The notes under the pieces were generated by a model. The model worked only from the letters and a program-made list of their open reading frames with translations. It was not told the origin of the DNA and made no database searches. Shown here piece after piece: positions 7,445 through 15,713 of a stretch of 54,049 nt of DNA (position 1 is the first letter of the stretch; each line of letters begins with the position of its first letter). Made by a program: the position numbers and the translations under genes. Origin of the DNA: Kitasatospora sp. GP82 (GTDB taxonomy: Bacteria > Actinomycetota > Actinomycetes > Streptomycetales > Streptomycetaceae); the NCBI RefSeq assembly GCF_029892105.1, contig NZ_JARZAJ010000043.1:1-54049 (forward strand), written 5' to 3'.

Positions 7445-8367
7445 CAGACCAGTTCCTCCGTCCCGGCCTTGCGCATGTAGACCGTCACCATGCCCAGGAT
7501 CAGGGCCATCAGAATGAAGCTCAACGCGGCGGCCGTGGGGTAGTCGAGCACGTTCAGGAACTGCTTCTGGATACCGTTGCCGACCATCTGCTCGCTCGGC
7601 GAACCGAGCAGCTGCGCGTTGATGTAGTCACCGGAGGCCGGGATGAAGGTGAGCAGCGTGCCCGCGACCACGCCCGGCAGCGAGATCGGGAAGGTCACCT
7701 TGCGGAAGGTGGTGAACGGCCGCGCGTACAGGTCTCCCGCCGCCTCGTGCAGCCGGGGGTCGATCCGCTCCAGCGAGGTGTAGAGCGGCAAAATCATGAA
7801 CGGCAGGAAGTTGTACGTCAGTCCGCAGACCACGGCGAGCGGGGTGGCGAGCACCCGGTGGCCCGAGGTCAGGCCGATGGCGTCGGTGATGCCCAGCACA
7901 TGCAGGGTGTTGAGCGCGCTCACCACCGGGCCGCCGTCCGAGAGGATCGTCTTCCAGGCCAGGGTGCGGATCAGGAAGCTGGTGAAGAACGGCGCGATCA
8001 CCAGGATCAGGATGACGTTGCGCCAGCGCCGGTTCGCCTTGAACGCGATGGTGTAGGCCAGCGGGTAGCCGACGGCGAGGCAGAGCGCGGTGGCGATGGC
8101 CGCGTAGCTGAACGAGCGGACGAAGTGCCACTTGTACTCGGCCAGGGCGTCCCAGTAGGTGGCGAAGTGCCAGGTGAGCCTGAAGCCCTGCTCCAGCGAG
8201 CCGGTCTGCAGCGAGGTGGAGCCCTGGTAGACCATCGGCACGGCGAAGAAGACGACCAGCCAGGCGATGCCGGGAAGCAGCAGCCAGTAGGCGGTCAGCT
8301 TCCGCCGGGGCTTGGTGGGAGGCAGCGGTATGACCTCGGGCGGTGCGGCCTCGGTGGTGGTGGTCAC
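7444..8367 (-). CDS. potB: Polyamine ABC transporter permease, PotB type
   Basis: A 307-residue permease with six predicted membrane helices, starting with YWLLLPGIAWLVVFFAVPMVY near residues 27-47. Its EAA loop is LHEAAGDLYARPFTTFRKVTF, then ISLPGVVAG. The first about 25 residues are a Pro/Thr-rich cytoplasmic tail. It pairs with PotC to form the membrane part of the importer. The GTG start overlaps the potA stop by four bases (GTGA), and its own stop overlaps the potC start by one base, showing a tightly coupled potA-potB-potC unit. Confidence 0.92.
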   Translation of the reverse strand: MTTTTEAAPPEVIPLPPTKPRRKLTAYWLLLPGIAWLVVFFAVPMVYQGSTSLQTGSLEQGFRLTWHFATYWDALAEYKWHFVRSFSYAAIATALCLAVGYPLAYTIAFKANRRWRNVILILVIAPFFTSFLIRTLAWKTILSDGGPVVSALNTLHVLGITDAIGLTSGHRVLATPLAVVCGLTYNFLPFMILPLYTSLERIDPRLHEAAGDLYARPFTTFRKVTFPISLPGVVAGTLLTFIPASGDYINAQLLGSPSEQMVGNGIQKQFLNVLDYPTAAALSFILMALILGMVTVYMRKAGTEELV

Positions 8368-9509
8368 GCCGCTTCCTCCCCGGTGCCGGCGTCGATCGCC
8401 TGGGAGGCGTCGAGGCCGAAGGAGTGGGCCGGGTTCCAGTGCAGGACGACGGGGGCGCCGGGGGTGATCCGGGTGTCGCGCTCCATGTTCTGCTCGAAGA
8501 CGGCGATCTCCCCTCCGCCCTCGGAGCGGACCACGTACTGGGTGGAGACGCCGATGAAGCTGGAGTCGACGACGGTGCCGCTCAGCTTGTTGCGGCCCTC
8601 GGCGACGGTCTCGGAGGCGTGCGCGATGGTGATCTTCTCCGGACGGACGCCCAGGTGGATCCGGGTGGCCTCGGTGGCGCAGCGGGCCCTGGGGACGCTG
8701 AGCCGCACCCCGGAGGCGCTGAGCAGCAGGTCCTCGCCGCTGCGGCCGGTGACCTCGGCGGGGATCAGGTTGGACTGGCCGAGGAAGTTGGCCACGAAGG
8801 TGGTGGCCGGGTTCTCGTAGAGGTCGGCGGGGGCGCCGAGCTGCTCGACCCTGCCGCCGTTCATCACCGCGATGGTGTCGGCCATGGTCATGGCCTCCTC
8901 CTGGTCGTGGGTGACGTGGACGAAGGTGATGCCGACCTCGGTCTGGATGCGCTTGAGCTCCAGCTGCATCTGGCGGCGCAGCTTGAGGTCGAGGGCGCCG
9001 AGCGGCTCGTCGAGCAGCAGCACCTGGGGGTGGTTGATCAGCGCGCGGGCGACCGCGACGCGCTGCTGCTGGCCGCCGGAGAGCTGGTGCGGCTTGCGGC
9101 GGGCGAGCGGGCCGAGCTCGACCAGGTCGAGCATCTCCTCGACCTGCTTCTTGACGTCCTTCCTGCCACGCCGGCGCAGCCCGAAGGCGACGTTCTCGAA
9201 GATGTCGAGGTGCGGGAAGAGGGCGTAGCTCTGGAAGACGGTGTTCACCGGGCGCTTGTAGGGCGGAAGCGCGGTGACGTCCTGGCCGCCGATCAGGACG
9301 GTGCCACAGCTGGGCTCCTCCAGGCCGGCGATCATCCGCAGGGTAGTGGTCTTGCCGCAGCCGGAGGCACCGAGCAGGGCGAAGAAGGAGCCCTGGGGCA
9401 CCGTCAGGTCCAGTGGGTGGACGGCGGTGAAGTCGCCGTAGGTCTTGCCGATGCCGGTGAGGCGGACGTCTCCGCCGGCCGTCGCCGCGTCGCGCAGCTG
9501 CTCAGTCAT
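8364..9509 (-). CDS. potA: Polyamine ABC transporter ATP-binding protein, PotA type
   Basis: A 381-residue ATPase that powers the PotB/PotC importer from the cytoplasmic side. Walker A is GASGCGKTT (residues 47-55), the signature LSGGQQQR (143-150), Walker B LLLDEP (164-169) and the switch histidine is His201 in HVTHDQEEA. All catalytic motifs are intact. The C-terminal third (about 240-381) is the TOBE/OB regulatory domain usual for PotA and other CUT/MOI-type ATPases. The ATG follows potD by 64 bases on the minus strand and its stop overlaps potB. Confidence 0.95.
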   Translation of the reverse strand: MTEQLRDAATAGGDVRLTGIGKTYGDFTAVHPLDLTVPQGSFFALLGASGCGKTTTLRMIAGLEEPSCGTVLIGGQDVTALPPYKRPVNTVFQSYALFPHLDIFENVAFGLRRRGRKDVKKQVEEMLDLVELGPLARRKPHQLSGGQQQRVAVARALINHPQVLLLDEPLGALDLKLRRQMQLELKRIQTEVGITFVHVTHDQEEAMTMADTIAVMNGGRVEQLGAPADLYENPATTFVANFLGQSNLIPAEVTGRSGEDLLLSASGVRLSVPRARCATEATRIHLGVRPEKITIAHASETVAEGRNKLSGTVVDSSFIGVSTQYVVRSEGGGEIAVFEQNMERDTRITPGAPVVLHWNPAHSFGLDASQAIDAGTGEEAA

Positions 9510-9573
9510 GGTGTCTCTCTGTCAGGTGCCGTACTACAGATGCAGGGGCCGATGTGGGTCGGCGCCGATCGAC

Positions 9574-10824
9574 TCAGGCGCCGATCAACTTGGAGAACTT
9601 GCCCTCGAAGTCCGTCTCCTCGGCCTCGGTGAGAGTACGGAAGACGTGGACCTTGGCGGCCATCTCCGGGGTGGGGACGACCAGCGGGTTTTCGGCGACG
9701 TCGGGGGCGAGCCTGGCGAGCTCGTCCTTGATGCCGGCGACCGGGGACACGTAGTTGATGCCCGCCGTGAGTTCGGCTGCGATCTTCTGCTGATAGTAGA
9801 AGTTGATCAGCAGTTCGGCGTTCTTCTTGTGCTGGGCCCTGGCCGGGATCAGCAGGTTGTCGGTCGAGGCGACGTAGCCCTGGTCGGGGATGACGTACTC
9901 GATGTCGGGGTTGTCGGCCCTGAGCTGGATCAGGTCCCCGCCCCAGGCCAGGCAGGCGGCGATGTCGCCCGAGGACAGCTCCTGGCCGTAGTCGTTGCCG
10001 GTGAACTTGCGGATCTGCTTGTCGTCCACGCCCTTCTGCAGGCGGGCGATCGCGGCGTCGTAGTCGGCGGTGGTGAGCTTCGCCGGGTCCTTGCCCTGGT
10101 CCAGCAGCACCATCCCGACGGTGTCCCGCATCTCCGAGAGGAAGGTGACCCGGCCCTTCAGCTCGGGGTCGTCGAGGAGTTGGCTGACGCTGGTGACGGG
10201 CTTCCCCCTGGTGGCCTTCCGGTTGTACGCGACCACCACCTGGATGCCCGCCCACGGGTAGGAGTACCGGTTGCCGGGGTCCCAGTCAGGGACGCGGAAA
10301 CGATTCTCCAGATTCAGGATCGCGTTGGTGACGTTCGCCGGGTCGAGCCGCTGGACCCAGCCGAGCCGGATCAGGCGCCCGGCCATCCAGTCGGTGAGCA
10401 CCATCAGGTCCCGGCCGGTGTCCTGACCGGCCGCCAGCTGCGGCTTGATCTTGCCGAAGAATTCGACGTTGTCGTTGACGTCCTCGTTGTACCTGACCTT
10501 GACGCCGGTGGCCGCGGTGAACCCGTCGAGGGTGGGGTGGCGGTCCTTGTTCTTCTCGTCGACGTCGATGTACAGCGGCCAGTTGGAGAAGTCGACCACC
10601 TTCTCCGAGTCGGAGAGGTCCTTGACGGAGCTGTCGGACACCTCGCCCGCACTGCTCTTCGCGGGCGGGATGCCGCAGGCGGCGAGCGAACCCGCACCGG
10701 CCATCAGGACCGTGGCCCGCAGCAGCATCCGGCGGGTCAGCGCGGCCCGGCCGCTGGTCAGACTGCGTTCCCACGCCTTGCGGACGGGCTCGGGCAACCC
10801 GTCGACGATCTCGTTGAACTCCAT
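9574..10824 (-). CDS. potD: Polyamine-binding lipoprotein, PotD type (copy 1)
   Basis: A 416-residue extracellular substrate-binding protein of the PotD/PotF group. The N-terminal region carries TRRMLLRA followed by a hydrophobic stretch and the lipobox SLAAC near residue 50, so it is probably exported by the Tat route and lipid-anchored. The mature part begins KVVDFSNWPLYIDVDE and contains VKVRYNEDVNDN, WMAGRLIRLGWVQ and DLIQLRADNPDIEYVIP, typical of PotD/PotF proteins. The ATG at 10824 was chosen because AGGAGG lies 11 bases upstream; the open frame extends further but overlaps the preceding gene. The order patD-potD-potA-potB-potC points to a single transcript. A second PotD-like protein is encoded at 14451. 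Confidence 0.92.
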   Translation of the reverse strand: MEFNEIVDGLPEPVRKAWERSLTSGRAALTRRMLLRATVLMAGAGSLAACGIPPAKSSAGEVSDSSVKDLSDSEKVVDFSNWPLYIDVDEKNKDRHPTLDGFTAATGVKVRYNEDVNDNVEFFGKIKPQLAAGQDTGRDLMVLTDWMAGRLIRLGWVQRLDPANVTNAILNLENRFRVPDWDPGNRYSYPWAGIQVVVAYNRKATRGKPVTSVSQLLDDPELKGRVTFLSEMRDTVGMVLLDQGKDPAKLTTADYDAAIARLQKGVDDKQIRKFTGNDYGQELSSGDIAACLAWGGDLIQLRADNPDIEYVIPDQGYVASTDNLLIPARAQHKKNAELLINFYYQQKIAAELTAGINYVSPVAGIKDELARLAPDVAENPLVVPTPEMAAKVHVFRTLTEAEETDFEGKFSKLIGA

Positions 10825-10903
10825 GCGGGGGACGACCTCCTGGGGGAAGAGGTGGGGAGCCGGCCGGGCGATCTCGACTCGCGGGGCCGGCTCCCGGCGG
10901 GGG

Positions 10904-12421
10904 CTATCTGTCTCCGAAGATCGTGCGGTGCCAGTCCTTGCGGGCCACCGCCGTGGTGTCGTACATGACGTGCTTGACCTGCGTGAACTCGTCCAGCGAG
11001 TACTGGGACATGTCCTTGCCGTAGCCGGAGGACTTGTAGCCGCCGTGCGGCATCTCGCTGATGATCGGAATGTGGTCGTTGACCCAGACGCAGCCGGCCG
11101 CGATCTCCCGGGTGGCGCGCAGCGAGCGGTGGACGTCCCTGGTCCACGCCGAGGCGGCCAGACCGTACGGGGTGTCGTTGGCCAGCCGCAGCCCCTCCTC
11201 GTCGCTGTCGAAGGGGAGGGCGACCAGCACCGGGCCGAAGATCTCGCCCTGGACCACCTCGCTGTCCTGGGCGACATCGGTGATCAGGGTGGGGAGGTAG
11301 TACGCGCCGAGCGAGAGGTCGGTGCCGTCGTGGCCCTTGACCGGCGCCTGCCCGCCCGCCACCACGGTGGCGCCGTAGGAGCGGGAACGCTCGACGAATC
11401 CGGCCACCCGGTCCCGGTGGGCGTACGAGACCAGCGGGCCGAGGTCGGTCTGCGGGTTCAGCGGGTCGCCGAGGCGGACCGCCGCGAACAGCTCGGCGAC
11501 GCCCGCCACAAAGGCGTCGTACAGCGGGCGCTGGACGTAGGCGCGGGTGGCGGCGGTGCAGTCCTGGCCGCTGTTGATCAGGGAGGCGGCGACCGCGCCG
11601 TGCACGGCGGCCTGAAGATCGGCGTCGTCGAAGACCACGAACGGGGCCTTGCCGCCGAGCTCCAGATGGGTGCGCTTGACGGTGGCGGTGGCCAGCTCGG
11701 CGACCCGCTTGCCGACAGGGGTGGAGCCGGTGAAGGAGACCATCGCGACGTCGGGGTGGGAGATCAGATGCTCACCGGCACTGCGGCCGGCGCCGGTCAC
11801 CACGTTGACCACACCGTCGGGAACACCCGCCTCGGTGCAGGCCCGAGCGAACATCAGCGAGGTCAGCGGGGTCAGCTCGGCGGGCTTGAGCACGACGGTG
11901 TTGCCCGCCGCGATCGCCGGGAGGATCTTCCAGGCCGCCATCTGCAGCGGATAGTTCCACGGGGAGATGGACCCGACCACGCCGATCGCCTCGCGGCGTA
12001 CGTACGAGGTGTGGTCGCCGGAGTACTCCCCCGCCGCCTTGCCCTCCAGGTTGCGGGCGGCCCCGGCGAAGAAGGAGGTGTTGTCGATGGTGCCGGGGAC
12101 GTCGAACTCGGTGGAGAGCTTGATCGGCTTACCGGTCTGGGCGGTCTCCACCCGGGCGAAGTCCTCGGCCCGGTCGGCCAGGATGCCCGCCAGTTCCAGC
12201 AGTACCTCCGAACGGGCCCCCGGCGTGGCGCGGGACCACTCAGGAAGTGCGGCCTTCGCGGCGGCGACCGCCGCGTCCACGTCGTCGGTGGAGGCGAGCG
12301 TGACCTGCTGGACGACGCTGCCGTCGGCCGGGTTTACGACCTGGAAGGGCTCGGTGCCCGTGCCTGCGGTCAGCCGACCCGCGATGTACTGCGCGCCCGC
12401 ACTGAGACTGGTCAGGTCCAT
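10904..12421 (-). CDS. patD: Gamma-aminobutyraldehyde dehydrogenase
   Basis: A 505-residue NAD-dependent aldehyde dehydrogenase. Catalytic Cys288 lies in NSGQDCTAA and the general base Glu254 in LELGGKAP; SPWNYPLQMAAWK (153-165) holds the conserved Asn156. The INSGQDC context and the C-terminal MPHGGYKSSGYGKDMS match the 4-aminobutanal dehydrogenase (PatD/Prr/PuuC) and betaine-aldehyde dehydrogenase group. In the putrescine pathway it would oxidise 4-aminobutanal to GABA. It is the first gene of the transport operon, divergent from the PucR regulator. The ATG at 12421 has GGAGGA upstream. A close paralogue sits at 17308, so the two may act on different aminoaldehydes. Confidence 0.9.
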   Translation of the reverse strand: MDLTSLSAGAQYIAGRLTAGTGTEPFQVVNPADGSVVQQVTLASTDDVDAAVAAAKAALPEWSRATPGARSEVLLELAGILADRAEDFARVETAQTGKPIKLSTEFDVPGTIDNTSFFAGAARNLEGKAAGEYSGDHTSYVRREAIGVVGSISPWNYPLQMAAWKILPAIAAGNTVVLKPAELTPLTSLMFARACTEAGVPDGVVNVVTGAGRSAGEHLISHPDVAMVSFTGSTPVGKRVAELATATVKRTHLELGGKAPFVVFDDADLQAAVHGAVAASLINSGQDCTAATRAYVQRPLYDAFVAGVAELFAAVRLGDPLNPQTDLGPLVSYAHRDRVAGFVERSRSYGATVVAGGQAPVKGHDGTDLSLGAYYLPTLITDVAQDSEVVQGEIFGPVLVALPFDSDEEGLRLANDTPYGLAASAWTRDVHRSLRATREIAAGCVWVNDHIPIISEMPHGGYKSSGYGKDMSQYSLDEFTQVKHVMYDTTAVARKDWHRTIFGDR

Positions 12422-12464
12422 CAGATTCCTCCATGTGCCCGGTGGTTCGACGGCCGCGCGACGA

Positions 12465-12482
12465 GGTGACTGCCTGGTCACC
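12465..12482. promoter_or_regulatory. Palindrome GGTGAC-N6-GTCACC in the patD-pucR divergent region
   Basis: A perfect 6-bp-arm palindrome lies 44 bases before the patD start, in the 366-base region (12422-12787) between the divergent patD and pucR genes. A second, related palindrome occurs nearer pucR at 12662. Apart from these two sites and A/T-richer patches around 12590, the region holds no gene. They are candidate operators for the PucR regulator. Confidence 0.5.
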
Positions 12483-12661
12483 GCCGGGCGGCCCGGGGAA
12501 AGCCGAGTCGGCCGACCGCCGGGTTTGCGCGATCCTGGCAGGCTCGGGCTGCTTCCACAAGGGATTCCGCTGTTGCCTTCTCGTTACGCCACGGATTCCG
12601 ACGGTGATCTCCGGCTCTCTCCATTTGCCGACCCGCTGACCTTGCCTGCTGCGGCATCCGG

Positions 12662-12675
12662 GTGACAAGGGTCAC
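12662..12675. promoter_or_regulatory. Palindrome GTGAC-N4-GTCAC upstream of pucR
   Basis: GTGAC (12662-12666), AAGG, GTCAC (12671-12675). It shares half-sites with the palindrome at 12465-12482 and lies 112 bases before the pucR start, consistent with autoregulation or control of the divergent promoters. Seen in sequence; the binding protein is inferred. Confidence 0.45.
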
Positions 12676-12787
12676 TCCGACAGGCCGGCCGAGAAGCGCC
12701 TTACAAGGTGCAAGGCTGCGAAGTGGGCAACAGAGCGTCTGGGCGATGGATGATTTCCCTGACACTCTGATCGCCTGGAGGCCCGCG

Positions 12788-14443
12788 ATGCTCCCCACCG
12801 TCGCCCGCGTACTCGACCTGGACGTGATGCGACGCGGCCTTCCCGAGGTGGTGGCCGGCGCCGCCCAGCTGGAGCGCCCGGTGCGATGGGTGCACGTCAG
12901 CGAGCTGCCCGACGTCGCCGGAATGCTCCAGGGCGGCGAACTGGTGCTGACCACCGGGATCGCCCTGCCCGAGGACCGTGAAGGGCTGGCCAGGTACGTC
13001 CGGGAACTGGACGAGGTCGGGGTCGCCGGGCTGGTGATCGAGTTCGGCCGACGCTACTTCGACACCCTGCCGCGTGCCCTGGTCCACGCCGCCGAGCAGC
13101 GCGGTCTGCCACTCGTCGCGCTCCGCCGCGAGCTGCGTTTCGTCGCCGTCACCGAAGCCGTGCACGCCCTGGTGGTCAACGCCCAGCTGGAGCAGCTGCG
13201 CACCTCGGAGGCTGTCCACCAGGTCTTCAACGAGCTGGCCGTGGAGGGCGCCGAACCGGTCGAGGTGGTCCGCCAGGTCGCCCAGCTTGCCGGGCGTCCC
13301 GTGGTGCTGGAGAACCTGGCGCACCAGGTGCTCACCCACGATCCGGCCGGGCGTCCGGAGAGCGAGCTGCTGGAGGGCTGGGAGCGCCGCTCGCGCGGGG
13401 TCCGCCCGCCCGGCCGGACCGGCTACGACCCGCGCAGCGGCTGGCTGGTCACCGCGGTCGGCGCACGCGGCCAGGACTGGGGCCGGCTCGTCCTGGTGAC
13501 GGAGCCGGGTCCGCTGCCCGTCGGCACCCCGCACCCGCACGCCATGCTGCTGGAACGCGGCGCCGCCACCCTGGCGCTCAACCGGCTGGTGGTCCGCGAC
13601 CGGGAGAGCCTGGAGCGACAGACCCACCGCACCCTGATCTCCGGCATCCTGACGCACTCGCTGACCGTCTCCGAGGTCGCACTGCGCGCCCAGGCCCTGG
13701 GTGTGCCGCTGGAGAGCCGCCGCCTGGTCGGGGCGGTGCTGCGGCAGCGCAGCGGGCCGATCCCGGCCGCCCTGGAGGCCCAGGCCAGACTGCGCGACTT
13801 CACCGAACTGGCCGCCACCGCGATCCGGACCTGCCGCCTCTCCGCCCTGGTCGGCGCTCTGGACGACGAGGGCGTGGGCCTGCTGATCGCACTCGGTTCA
13901 CAGCAGGACGAGCACTCCGCGCTGGAGTCCTTCGCCGCCGCCCTGCGCAAGCTGGTGACCGATGGTTCGCGGGACGCCTCGGCGCCCGCCCCCGAGCCGG
14001 TGATAGCGGTCGGCTCCTCGGTGGGCTCGGTCAGGGACGCCCGGCGCACCCTGCTGGAGGCCGCCCAGGTCGCCGACGCCGCCCTGCACGACGCCCCCGG
14101 CGGCCGGACCGCCTCCTACTACCGGCTCCCGGACGTCCGGCTGCGTGGCCTGCTCCACCTGCTGCGCGACGACGCGCGCTTGCAGACGTACGTCGAACGC
14201 GAGCTGGGTCCGCTGCTGGCCTACGACGCGGAGCACGGCGGGCAGCTGGTGCAGATGCTGCGGATCTACCTGGACCAGGGCCGCAACAAGTCGGCGGCGG
14301 CCGACGCCGCGCACCTGTCCCGGCCGTCCTTCTACGACCGGCTGCACAAGGTCGAGCGGATCCTCGGCGTGGACCTGGACCAGGTGGAGTCCTGCCTCTC
14401 CCTGCACGTCGCCCTGCTCGCCCTCGACGCCGTGCGGCGCTGA
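12788..14443 (+). CDS. PucR family transcriptional regulator (EpuRI-like)
   Basis: A 551-residue regulator. The N-terminal PucR (purine-catabolism PurC-like) domain covers about residues 1-125: TVARVLDLDVMRRGLPEVVAG, WVHVSELPDVAGML, GGELVLTTG. A long central sensory region follows. The C-terminal PucR-type HTH is clear: YLDQGRNKSAAADAAHLSRP and SFYDRLHKVERILGVDL. The ATG at 12788 has TGGAGG 7 bases upstream; an upstream extension to 12662 has no such signal. In S. coelicolor a PucR-type regulator called EpuRI represses polyamine-utilisation genes. Domain order and the same kind of neighbours make this its probable counterpart, but orthology is inferred. It is divergent from patD and probably acts on the shared region. 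Confidence 0.88.
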   Translation: MLPTVARVLDLDVMRRGLPEVVAGAAQLERPVRWVHVSELPDVAGMLQGGELVLTTGIALPEDREGLARYVRELDEVGVAGLVIEFGRRYFDTLPRALVHAAEQRGLPLVALRRELRFVAVTEAVHALVVNAQLEQLRTSEAVHQVFNELAVEGAEPVEVVRQVAQLAGRPVVLENLAHQVLTHDPAGRPESELLEGWERRSRGVRPPGRTGYDPRSGWLVTAVGARGQDWGRLVLVTEPGPLPVGTPHPHAMLLERGAATLALNRLVVRDRESLERQTHRTLISGILTHSLTVSEVALRAQALGVPLESRRLVGAVLRQRSGPIPAALEAQARLRDFTELAATAIRTCRLSALVGALDDEGVGLLIALGSQQDEHSALESFAAALRKLVTDGSRDASAPAPEPVIAVGSSVGSVRDARRTLLEAAQVADAALHDAPGGRTASYYRLPDVRLRGLLHLLRDDARLQTYVERELGPLLAYDAEHGGQLVQMLRIYLDQGRNKSAAADAAHLSRPSFYDRLHKVERILGVDLDQVESCLSLHVALLALDAVRR

Positions 14444-14450
14444 CGCCCCG

Positions 14451-15617
14451 TCAGACTCCTGCCACCTTGCCCCAGATCTGATGGAACCCGGGACGCTCCT
14501 CGGCCGTGACGTCCCGCATGGTGTGCAGCTTGGCGCGTATCTCGTCGGTGGGGAAGATCAGCGGCTCGTCGGCGAGAGCGGCCGTCACCGGGTCCTCGTT
14601 CTTGGCCAGCACCTCGCGGGCGGCCGGGACCGGGCAGATGTACTGCACGAAGGCGGCCAGCTTGGCCGCCACCTCGGGCCGGTAGTAGTAGTCGATCAGC
14701 AGCTCGGCGTTCTGCTTGTGCTCGGCCTTGTTCGGGATCATCAGACTCTCGGCCCAGAGTTCGGCGCCCTCCTCGGGCACCACGAACTCGATGTCCGGGT
14801 TGTCGGCCTTCAGCTGGATCGCGTCACCGGAGTACGCCTGGCAGGCGATCGCCGCACCGGAGGCCAGGTCACTGGTGTAGTCGTTGCCGGTGAAGCGGCG
14901 GATCTGCTTGCGGTCCACCATCTTCTGCACCTGGTCCATGGCCTTGTGCGCGTCGTCGGCAGTGAACTCGGCGATGTCGGCGCCCTGCGCCAGCATCAGC
15001 AGGCCAAGCGCCTCGTCCATCCCGGCGAACAGGGTGACCCTGCCCTTGAGGTCGGGCGCCCAGAGGTCGGCGGTGGACTTGATCTCCCGCCCGAGCGCCT
15101 TGCGGTTGTAGGCGATCCCGGTGATCCCGGACTGCCAGGGCACGCTGTTCCTGCGCCCGGGGTCGAAGGCGGGGCTGGCGAGCTGCGGGTCCAGGTACTT
15201 GGTGACGTTCGGCATCCGGTCCCGGTCCATCGACTGCACCCAGCCGAGCTTCACATAGCGCCCGGCCATCCAGTCGCTGATCACCATCAGATCCCGGCCC
15301 GGACTGCCGCCCTGGGCGAGCACCGGGCTGATCTTGCCGAAGAACTCGTCGTTGTCGTTGATGTCCTCGGTGTAGGTGACCTCGATACCGGTCTGCTTGG
15401 TGAACTCCTCCAGGGTGGGCCGGTGCTCGGCCTTGTCGACGTCGATGTACTGCGGCCAGTTGGAGAAGGTCAGGGACTTGTCCCGCTCCGAGTGGTCGGG
15501 CGCCGAGCGCCGCTCCTCCGGCACGTACGCGGCGGGGATGCCGCAGCCCGACAGCGCGGCCGCGCCGAGCAGACCGGTGGCGCCGAGCAGGGCGCGGCGG
15601 GACGTGGTTGAGCGCAT
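14451..15617 (-). CDS. Polyamine-binding lipoprotein, PotD type (copy 2)
   Basis: A 388-residue substrate-binding lipoprotein, paralogue of the PotD at 9574. The N-terminus MRSTTSRRALLGATG with lipobox LSGC near residue 25 marks a Tat-type lipoprotein. The mature protein has LTFSNWPQYIDVDKAEHRPT, then ITYTEDINDNDEFFGK-like segments, WMAGRYVKLGWVQ and DAIQLKADNPDIEFVVP, all shared with copy 1. AGGAG stands 7 bases before the ATG. It ends 7 bases from the convergent pucR stop. No permease genes accompany it, so it probably feeds the PotABC complex encoded upstream, perhaps with another polyamine preference; this is inference. Confidence 0.88.
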   Translation of the reverse strand: MRSTTSRRALLGATGLLGAAALSGCGIPAAYVPEERRSAPDHSERDKSLTFSNWPQYIDVDKAEHRPTLEEFTKQTGIEVTYTEDINDNDEFFGKISPVLAQGGSPGRDLMVISDWMAGRYVKLGWVQSMDRDRMPNVTKYLDPQLASPAFDPGRRNSVPWQSGITGIAYNRKALGREIKSTADLWAPDLKGRVTLFAGMDEALGLLMLAQGADIAEFTADDAHKAMDQVQKMVDRKQIRRFTGNDYTSDLASGAAIACQAYSGDAIQLKADNPDIEFVVPEEGAELWAESLMIPNKAEHKQNAELLIDYYYRPEVAAKLAAFVQYICPVPAAREVLAKNEDPVTAALADEPLIFPTDEIRAKLHTMRDVTAEERPGFHQIWGKVAGV

Positions 15618-15713
15618 GGTCGAACTCCTGGACAGAGAACGTGGGGAAAGGGACGTGGGCAGGGGACGGCCCCGGGCCATGGGGGTGCCCGGGGCCGAGT
15701 CGGTGGCGAGGCG

